NCBI GenBank assembly: GCA_026874595.1 | Contig: CM049309.1 | Location: 6,470,576 to 6,534,575 of the forward strand | Source: Sipunculus nudus | Lineage: Eukaryota; Annelida; Sipuncula; Golfingiida; Sipunculidae | Direction of reading: 5' to 3' | DNA length: 64,000 nt | Part shown: positions 55,301 through 64,000 of the stretch, in pieces | How positions within the stretch are numbered: the first letter of the stretch is position 1 | Layout of the letters: each line of letters opens with the position of its first letter | Position numbers and translations under genes: made by a program | The notes under the pieces: model-generated | What the model was told of the DNA's origin: nothing | What the model saw: the letters and a program-made list of their open reading frames with translations, nothing else | Databases searched by the model: none

Positions 55301-58300
55301 TCCAGAAGTAGATTCTTTATTATTTTCCCTGACATTACACAGATCCAGAAGTAGATTCTTTATTATTTTCCCTGACATTACACAGTTCCAGAAATAGATA
55401 CTGGATTATTTTCCCTGACCTTACACAGATCCAGAAGTAGATTCTTTATTATTTTTGCTGACATTACACAGTTCCAGAAATAGATACTGGATTATTTTCC
55501 CTAACATTACACAGATCCAGAAGTAGATGCTTTATTATTTTCCCTGACATTACACAGTTCCAGAAATAGATACTGGATTATTTTCCCTGACATTACACAG
55601 ATCCAGAAGTAGATTCTTTATTATTTTCCCTGACATTACACAGTTCCAGAAATAGATACTGGATTATTTTCCCTGACATTACACAGATCCAGAAGTAGAT
55701 TCTTTATTATTTTCCCTGACATTACACAGATCCAGAAGTAGATTCTTTATTATTTTCCCTGACATTACACAGTTCCAGAAATAGATACTGGATTATTTTC
55801 CCTGACCTTACACAGATCCAGAAGTAGATTCTTTATTATTTTTGCTGACATTACACAGTTCCAGAAATAGATACTGGATTATTTTCCCTGACATTACACA
55901 GATCCAGAAGTAGATGCTTTATTATTTTCCCTGACATTACACAGTTCCAGAAATAGATACTGGATAATTTTCCCTGACATTACACAGATCCAGAAGTAGA
56001 TTCTTTATTATTTTCCCTGACATTACACAGTTCCAGAAATAGATACTGGATTATTTTCCTTGACATTACACAGATCCAGAAGTAGATTCTTTATTATTTT
56101 TTCTGACATTACACAGTTCCAGAATTAGATACTGGATTATTTTCCCTGACATTACACAGATCCAGAAGTAGATTCTTTATTATTTTCCTTGACATAACGC
56201 AGATCCAGAAGTAGATTCTTTATTATTTTCCCTGACATTACACAGATCCAGAAGTAGATTCTTTATTATTTTTGCTGACATTACACAGTTCCAGAAATAG
56301 ATACTGGATTATTTTCCCTGACATTACACAGATCCAGAAGTAGATTCTTTATTATTTTCCTTGACATAACGCAGATCCAGAAGTAGATTCTTTATTATTT
56401 TACCTGACATTACACAGATCCAGAAGTAGATTCTTTATTATTTTCCCTGACATTACACAGATCCAGAAGAATATTCTTTATTATTTTCCCTGACATTACA
56501 CAGTTCCAGAAATAGATACTGGATTATTTTCCCTGACATTACACAGATCCAGAAGTAGATTCTTTATTATTTTCCTTGACATAACGCAGATCCAGAAGTA
56601 GATTCTTTATTATTTTCCCTGACATTACACAGTTCCAGAAATAGATACTGGATTATTTTCCCTGACACACAGATCCAGAAGTAGATTCTTTATTATTTTC
56701 TCTGACATTACACAGTTCCAGAAATAGATACTGGATTATTTTCCCTGACATTACACAGATCCAGAAGCAGATTGTTTATTATTTCCCTTGACATAACGCA
56801 GATCCAGAAGTAGATTCTTTATTATTTTCCCTGACATTACACAGATCCAGAAATAGATTCTTAATTATTTTCTCTGACATTACACAGTTCCAGAAATAGA
56901 TACTGGATTATTTTCCCTGACATTACACAGATCCAGAAGTAGATTCTTTATTATTTTCCTTGACATAACGCAGATCCAGAAGTAAATTCTTGATTATTTT
57001 CCCTGACATTACACAGATCCAGAAGTAGATTCTTAATTATTTTCCCTGACATTACACAGATCCAGAAGTAGATTCTTTATTATTTTCCCTGACATTACAC
57101 AGATCCAGAAGTAGATTCTTTATTATTTTCCCTGACATTACACAGATCCAGAAGTAGATTCTTTATTATTTTCCCTGACATTACACAGTTCCAGAAATAG
57201 ATACTGGATTATTTTCCCTGACAATACACAGATCCAGAAGTAGATTCTTTATTATTTTCCTTGACATTACACAGATCCAGAAGTAGATACTGGATTATTT
57301 TCCCTGACATTACACAGATCCAGAAGTAGATTCTTTATTATTTTCCCTGACATTACACAGTTCCAGAAATAGATACTGGATTATTTTCCCTGACATTACA
57401 CAGATCAAGAAGCAGATTCTTTATTATTTTCACTGACATTACACAGTTCCAGAAATAGATACTGGATTATTTTCGCTGACATTACACAGATCCAGAAGTA
57501 GATTCTTTATTAATATCCCTGACATTACACAGTTTCAGAAATAGATACTGGATTATTTTCCCTGACATTACACAGATCCAGAAGTAGATTCTTTATTATT
57601 TTCCTTGACATAACGCAGATCCAGAAGTAAATTCTTTATTAATATCCCTGACATTACACAGATCCAGAGGTAGATTCTTTATTATTTTCCCTGACATTAC
57701 ACAGATCCAGAAGTAGATTCTTTATTATTTTCCCTGACATTACACAGTTCCAGAAATAGATACTGGATAATTTTCCCTGACATTACACAGATCCAGAAGT
57801 AGATTCTTTATTATTTTCCCTGACATTACACAGTTCCAGAAATAGATACTGGATTATTTTCCCTGACATTACACAGATCCAGAAGTAGATTCTTTATTAT
57901 TTTCCCTGACATTACACAGAACCAGAAGAAGATGCTTTATTATTTTCCCTGACATTACACAGTTCCAGAAATAGATACTGGATTATTTTCCCTGACATTA
58001 CACAGATCCAGAAGTAGATTCTTTATTAATTTCCCTGACATTACACAGTTCCAGAAATAGATACTGGATTATTTTCCCTGTCATTACACAAATCCAGAAG
58101 TAGATTCTTTGTTATTTTCCCTGACATTACACAGTTCCAGAAATAGATACTGGATAATTTTCCCTGACATTACACAGATCCAGAAGTAGATTCTTTATTA
58201 TTTTCCCTGACATTACACAGATCCAGAAGTAGATTCTTTATTATTTTCCCTGACATTACACAGATCCAGAAGTAGATGCTTTCTTATTTTCCCTGACATT

Positions 58301-58978
58301 ACACAGTTCCAGAAATAGATACTGGATTATTTTCCCTGACATTACACAGATCCAGAAGTAGATTCTTTATTATTTTCCCTGACATTACACAGATCCAGAA
58401 GTAGATTCTTTATTATTTTCCCTGACATTACACAGATCCAGAAGTAGATGCTTTATTATTTTCCCTGACATTACACAGTTCCAGAAATAGATACTGGATT
58501 ATTTTCCCTGACATTACACAGATCCAGAAGTAGATTCTTTATTATTTTCCCTGACATTACACAGTTCCAGAAATAGATACTGGATTATTTTCCCTGACAT
58601 TACACAGATCCAGAAGTAGATTCTTTATTATTTTTGCTGACATTACACAGTTCCAGAAATAGATACTGGATTATTTTCCCTGACATTACACAGATCCAGA
58701 AGTAGATTCTTTATTATTTTCCCTGACATAACGCAGTTCCAGAAATAGATACTGGATTATTTTCCCTGACATTACACAGATCCAGAAGAAGATTCTTTAT
58801 TATTTTCCTTGACATAACGCAGATCCAGAAGTAGATTCTTTATTAATATCTCTGACATTACACAGATCCAGAAGTAGATTCTTTATCAATATCCCTGACA
58901 TAACACAAATCCAGAAGTAGATTCTGAAATAATATCCCTGACACAACACAGATCCAGAAGTAGATTCTTTATTAATAT
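52357..58978. repeat. 6.6-kb tandem array of a 43-bp monomer in two alternating types
   Basis: Type A is 'ccctgacattacacag' + 'atccagaagtagattctttatt' + 'atttt'. Type B is the same start followed by 'ttccagaaatagatactggatt' and 'atttt'. Both are 43 bases, and A and B alternate over much of the array (86-base dimer), with runs of consecutive A. About 154 monomers fit the span. Rarer variants include 'cttgacataacgcag', 'cctggcattacac', 'gctgacattacac' and 'agatgctttatt'. Edge units at both ends carry 'taatatccctg' in place of 'attttccctg' and are the most diverged. The array has no coding capacity: 43 is not a multiple of three and the open frames at the edges are artefacts. Confidence 0.97.
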
Positions 58979-60770
58979 AATACGGAATTTTCATGTGAAG
59001 TGTTCATCTAGGGGTTTACATGACTTAGTGATTTTGTGTGATTTTATGGACTAATTACCCATTAAAGCAGATGGATTGCCTCTGTTTGTTGTAAAAAGCC
59101 TCATAAAATTACAGGATATATCCTGATGTCTGTAGTACCTTTAGCTACAACAACTTGTCTACAGCATGTTAAACTTTCTTTAAGATCACAATATCAGCAT
59201 TTATATTTTGAATCTGCCAGAGGCGTTGATGTAAACTTACTAGAAATTTTCTCGTCTTAATCCTCATGGTGAGAGGACCCACCACATTAGGGACAACCAC
59301 ATCAGAGATACATTTGAATATTTCTTTCATTATTTGGTAAACTGTCCATCCATAATATGACATTGTGTAATTACTTGTGTTTATTTGTGATTAATTGTTT
59401 GATCACTCTTAGTCAGGAGGAAAAAGATCATACCTTTTCATGTATGTCTAAATGTTCCAGTAAAAGCTAAAATTTATTTCACACTGACTTTGTACTTGTA
59501 ACAATTAAATGTAACTTTGTTTTGTTGACTCTTATTTTATCTTAATTTTTCTTATGCCGTAATTGCCTTATTCTTATTACTTTCTCTAAGATTTGGACTT
59601 CCGAATTCGGCACTCGAATCGTCGGTTGGCTCTGCTTGTACAAGTTTGTTTTCCTTAGCTGGATTATTTCCTTTTTAATAATTAATATTTTTAATATTTC
59701 CCTATAAGGTGCCCCTATTTCGTTTGTGCTTCAATGTCCCCCACACGTCACGCAGCTTCAATATCAGTCATGTGTTCACAAATACATACGAGTTGGCAGC
59801 TTCAACACGGGGTGTACAAAGGAATGGTCCTTTTTCATAATGGCATATAAGAGAAATTATATTGTGATGATTATGATTACCCCCAAACTTTGACGGGCTA
59901 TTGGTTACCCTTATCCCGTACAAATAGTCAGCAAAAACCATCCATAACTGTTTGCTGTCATTTGCTTAAAGGCAAAACAACGAACCAAGCTGTTTCTTTG
60001 CCTAAGACTTGCACCAAAAGATAGTAACCTGCCTTTTATCTGTGAGAGTTGTCAGTTTTCCAATAAACCTGCTTTTTCTATGACAATCTACAAAGCTAAG
60101 GACAAACTCATATAATACATTTGGAATATATTTTTTTTAAATATATGTCTTTTCACTTTGGCAGCTGTTCTTTTTCGGGTGTAAGAGCCTTCAACGCCTT
60201 ACATGTGTCTGTTAACATGCCTCAACTGACAACTAAAAATATCGTTTTTCGTGATTTCCGCATAGCCTAATTTTTTTTACAAAATATTTTTTACAAAAAC
60301 TTTCACTTTACTATAGTCATATACTTTCTTAAAATTATTTGCACAGTAGGTGGCTGATATATACAATAATCATAAATATAAAATCGTCATCACTTCAGCA
60401 ATGAGTATTTTCTACCCATCGTGTTTATCACACTAAAATTTCGTACACCCTTTATATAGCTGACGTATTTTTCCAAAAAATATTTATTTATGTGATTTCC
60501 TGAATAGCACAATTTGTTAATCTTTGCTAATATTATTACGGAAGGAGTAAGTAAACCACATCAAAACAAGTGGCACATGGACAATGACGCTCAGCTGAAT
60601 TTGATTAGGTTTCCATGTATTTAATTAATGTTATATATCGTAGGTGAGAATAGCCTATGGCTAATTTTACTATGTTGTAAAACAGACGGAATTAAATTTT
60701 TTTTATTTATTCTGTACATGTATCATAAAAATGAAGTATAAAAAAAATTAAGAATTAAGTAATTAATTTC
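58979..60770. other. Intergenic stretch right of the satellite, no gene recognised
   Basis: AT-rich; no repeats with clear ends and no supported exons. Confidence 0.45.
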
Positions 60771-60829
60771 AGGGCTCAAGTAGACTCTCTAAGTACCCCC
60801 TTAGATTATACAATGGAATATTCCAAAGA

Positions 60830-61690
60830 AATGGAAAATACAACGTGTAACCTGTCTGGGTGCTCAAAATCACATTTCTCGCAGAATACTGGTCACCATG
60901 ACCTTATTTCGGGATTCCCAGGAGATATTCCAAGGATCTCCCTGGATGTTATATTAGGAGAGTCCAGGCCTAATGGATACAATGTGTGTGCCCTGTCTAA
61001 CCGCCGCAAAAATCATCCTTCTAGACAGTAGCTTGCAGAATATAGGTCACAATGACCTATTTTTAAATTTCAAAGGAGATTTGCCCAGGAACTAGACCTA
61101 ATACATACAGTTTTTACCCACCTGACGTTCAAGGTGCTCAAAACATGCTTTTGGTCTGTATCTTGCAGGTGTCCATTGGGATTTGCCAAGATCTCCCTTG
61201 TGTTGTGTTAGAAGATTTTAGGGCTTAATGATACAATTTGTGTCCTGATTGTATTTGAAACTGAATGACATTCGAGGTGCTTAAATGACGTCTTTTCCAA
61301 TGGCTCAAAGATTAAAGGTCACAGTGACCTAATTTTCATGTTTCTACATACATTGCCCAGGACAGCCCTATATATTACATAAGATGATCTTGGGTAATAA
61401 CAATCAATTTGTGACCTGTGTGACTGTCTGGATTCTCAAATCGTGTCATCAGTTCACCGCAGGTCACAGAATACCGGGCATCATGACCTAATTTCAGGTT
61501 TCAAAAGAGTTTCCCAGTAACCTTTCTGGATGTTGCAATAGGAAGTTCTAGGTGTGATGGGTAAAATTTGTGCCTATCTGACATTCAGGGTGCTAATATG
61601 ACTTTTTTTGTATAGGTCACAGAATATAGGTCACAATGTACAAATTTCATGTTCCCAAGGACAATTATTCTCAGGACTTCCCTGAATAGT
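60830..61690. repeat. Degenerate tandem repeat with a period of roughly 150-190 bases
   Basis: Five or six units share variants of 'gcagaatataggtcacaatg', 'acctaatttcaggtttc', 'cccaggagat', 'ggatgttatattaggag' and 'catacaatttgtg'. Unit starts are near 60873, 61033, 61165, 61310, 61460 and 61615. The 72-codon frame at 60813-61031 lies within the first units and is not a gene. Confidence 0.65.
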
Positions 61691-62400
61691 TTAAAACTGA
61701 TTCACATGTACATGAGAAAGTGTTATAATGTGTAACATTATGACAGTCATCAGTTATAAATAGATGACAATCATTATATTTTATTGAACGATAAACAAGA
61801 TAAAGAATATTCATCGACAATACTTGGTTACATAATGCACATTACGCTCAAATGGTGTGAGAAATTATTAAATAAATAAAATCAGTTTATTATGGCTATA
61901 ATGATACAATATCCCACAATACAGTAACTACTTGTAAGTTGTAATTATGCGGAGGTAACGGAGTGTATACTTTCACTAAAGGCTAAAAAGTGAAATAAAT
62001 ACTAACTTAATTAAACATTAAAAATCATAATCTTCATAAAGATAATATCTGAATGCATCGTTATTATCATAATGCCTTTTCTACTAAAAACAAATATTAC
62101 ATTTATGTCACATATCCGTTGTCTTCTCATTGACATGTTTGCAATATACTTATAACAAACAATTATATACAACTAACTCCGATAGATTCAGGAAAATACA
62201 ATATTGCCACAGGTAGGTTAAATTGACAGAACAGCACATTAACACCCTAAAACAGATTTTGGACTTTCATAACATAATATCTATATCATACATGCATTTA
62301 ATTAATTTTTTATACACATTTTTATTTCCTCTTATAAACAGGTTGTCTTATAAACTTAAAAATACATGCAATATTTGAATATGAATCTAATTTTATAAAT
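61691..62400. other. Intergenic stretch, no gene recognised
   Basis: AT-rich with no notable features. Confidence 0.5.
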
Positions 62401-62414
62401 ATAATGTTGAGTCT

Positions 62415-62800
62415 ATGTTGTGATGGGTAATGGTAAGGGCGCCGGACTCGTGACCGCAAGATATAGGTTTCTCGTCCTGCTCTGACCGCTTTCTGCGCTA
62501 AGACCCCTAGCCAAGGTCTTTACCACAAGAGTGCGCTCTCTTCATCCAGGAGTGAATGGATACTGGTCAAACATGGATGTCAGGCAAATATAGAACGGAT
62601 AAGGTTCTAGCGCCGTGTACGGCTGCTTGGTGTATGCTTCCCCAGGAGCCGAGAAAAGCTGCAAGATTGAACAAGCCCGAATTACAAGGAAGGCAAAGTG
62701 TAAAATTAAGAATGACATCTTATATGGTCAACAATGGTATATTGCGGTGTTCCGCATCCAGCGCCCTCTACGGCCGTATTAAAAAAATAAAGATAAAAAC
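62415..62800 (+). mobile_element. Second SINE-like family, single copy
   Basis: The tRNA-like head 'aatggtaagggcgccggact' (A-box-like) and 'ataggtttctcgtcct' (weak B box) is followed by a GC-richer body. It ends 'ctacggccgtattaaaaaaa', a short A-rich tail. The length of about 385 bases and composition contrast with the flanks. The 83-codon frame inside is not a gene. Confidence 0.55.
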
Positions 62801-62829
62801 ATTTTAGAATACTGTTGTAGAACTATATG

Positions 62830-63250
62830 TCAGTTTCATAAAGATTCCTGCAAAACTATGGCCTCCAGGGCAAGATATATGAAATCTCGCAAATTCTCAT
62901 TTGACGAGAATACCTATGAGATATTGCGAGATTTATAATAAAATCTGATTGTCCCTTTTGAATGCTACCTTATGCAAAAAACTAGACCTCTCTAGCCTTA
63001 ATACTGACAAAGTTAGAAAAATTAGTCCATTTATTTTCGAATTTCATCATGTTTCCCCGAAAGTGCGTAACCAGCTGTGTAAGTATGAAAGCGATTGTGC
63101 AAAATTGCGAGCTGTAGAGCGTTCACAGAGAAACAAACCCACAAATAAACAAACTAGACGACCAGAGGTCGAGCGCTTTCTGGAATTTTAAATGACAGAC
63201 AGACAGACGATACAAATTGTCGGTTTTCCTTAAATTGAGTGATTTTCAGA
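62830..63250. repeat. Probable interspersed repeat fragment
   Basis: GACA repeats near 63194-63208 and paired 'gagattcatc'/'tatgagatattgcgag' phrases suggest a repeat, but no second copy is seen in this window. Open frames here have no support. Confidence 0.3.
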
Positions 63251-63805
63251 TCGATTGCTGAGGAATTGTGGCCTGTAGAATGACATATATCACATAAAAA
63301 ACATGAAAGCAGACAAAGCTGACCACAACGGACAAAGGCACAGACATACTGACACACTGAGACATTTGAGATAACAGATGACTTGATAAGCATATGGAGA
63401 CGTTTGCAAACCGGATGTGTTATGCTGGTAAGTAGTTGCGAGGCTAGAAGATCGTTTTCCTTTGTGCGGCGAGGAAAACTAGTGGCCCATGGGCCAAGAC
63501 GCTCAGCTGAATTCAAGGAACGTTGAATAATGAGCAAATGACTTCCGGAGTGCAAAACAAAAAAAATCGTGAATTTTGTGAATAGTCCTTAGAAATCGAT
63601 TACAGTGATCTATTTGACAGATGACAACTTCATGTTAAGGTCTCATGAATAGAAAAAAAATGCTTAAACATTTGAACAAAAATACAAGTAGAGCCATCAG
63701 TCTATAGAAACTTTTAAAACAGTCCATGATCAATATGTATCCAAAAATAATGGCTATAAAGGCATTACATATTCAGATACTAGAGTTTTTGTTTCACATT
63801 TTAAA

Positions 63806-64000
63806 CTAGAAAACAGGTAGTCGACAAGCGACAACGTGTATCTGTCGAAGTCAGAGTGGTACGGACGAAGTGAGGGATGGATTGAATGATATGTCACTCC
63901 ACTCCTAAATAATTCCACTAAAACTCTGAGAAAAGGGCGTTTATTTATTCAACCAAAACATCTGGCGCCACCTGTCTGGTTTACGAGGAAACTGTCCAAG
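63806..64000 (-). mobile_element. Non-autonomous Helitron-like element, copy D, cut by the window edge
   Basis: The - strand 3' end reads hairpin (GTTGTCGCTTGTCGACTAC), CCTGTTTT, CTAG, then T, matching copies A and C. 'cagagtggtacggacgaagtg' follows as in the others, and a GGCGCCACC motif occurs at about 63964. The 5' end lies beyond the window. Confidence 0.75.

Noticed and set aside
52357-58978. CRISPR array
   Set aside because: There are no unique spacers: adjoining units are near-identical over their whole length, and the genome is animal.
52317-58994. Repeat-containing proteins at the satellite edges
   Set aside because: The open frames arise only where edge variants remove stops; the 43-base unit shifts frame every copy.
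62556-62807. 83-codon open frame
   Set aside because: It lies entirely inside a SINE-like element with an A-rich tail.
63154-63555. 133-codon open frame on the - strand
   Set aside because: No recognisable domain, an implausible composition and no splice context; treated as chance.

Overview
This window is animal nuclear DNA. It is AT-rich, has short exons bounded by GT...AG introns, and carries long non-coding stretches full of interspersed repeats, microsatellites and poly-G tracts. The repeat types (non-autonomous Helitrons with internal tandem repeats, tRNA-headed SINEs, many foldback or short inverted-repeat elements) and the two recognised proteins point to an invertebrate, most likely a mollusc and perhaps a bivalve. 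The species call is inference. Most long open frames here are chance frames in repeats. I find three spliced genes.

Layout. (1) 1-12000: a + strand gene whose last four exons (5295-11644) encode an 89-residue charged, probably coiled-coil C-terminus that I cannot name. A possible earlier exon lies at 1975-2027. (2) 12000-24800: no convincing gene. The stretch holds microsatellites, a SINE, a decayed reverse-transcriptase fragment and a Helitron copy. (3) 25091-27688, - strand: a two-coding-exon gene for the complex I subunit NDUFS5, with a SINE and an inverted-repeat element in its intron. (4) 28882-38652: stacked mobile elements. They include a hAT-like element with a perfect 8-bp target duplication that contains a CR1/L2-like retrotransposon tail, an intact-ended Helitron (31439-32339), a foldback element with GC-rich arms (34382-36043), and a hAT-like MITE. 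(5) 38774-47331, + strand: six coding exons of cystinosin, the lysosomal cystine/H+ symporter. (6) 47600-52350: a pogo/Tc1-like element with TA duplication, a foldback MITE and other repeats. (7) 52357-58978: a 6.6-kb array of a 43-bp monomer in two alternating types. (8) 59000-64000: degenerate tandem repeats, a SINE, and a fourth Helitron copy cut by the window edge.

The most unusual feature is in cystinosin intron 4. The start of the next exon, together with its own splice acceptor, has been copied at least eleven times as a 67-bp tandem repeat (43091-43620 and 45966-46163). The true exon at 46164-46281 therefore sits behind a row of decoy acceptors. The exon concerned encodes the second PQ-loop and its proton-binding aspartate.

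The three genes are not functionally linked: one encodes a mitochondrial subunit, one a lysosomal transporter, and one is unknown. They appear to be ordinary neighbours in a repeat-rich genome.
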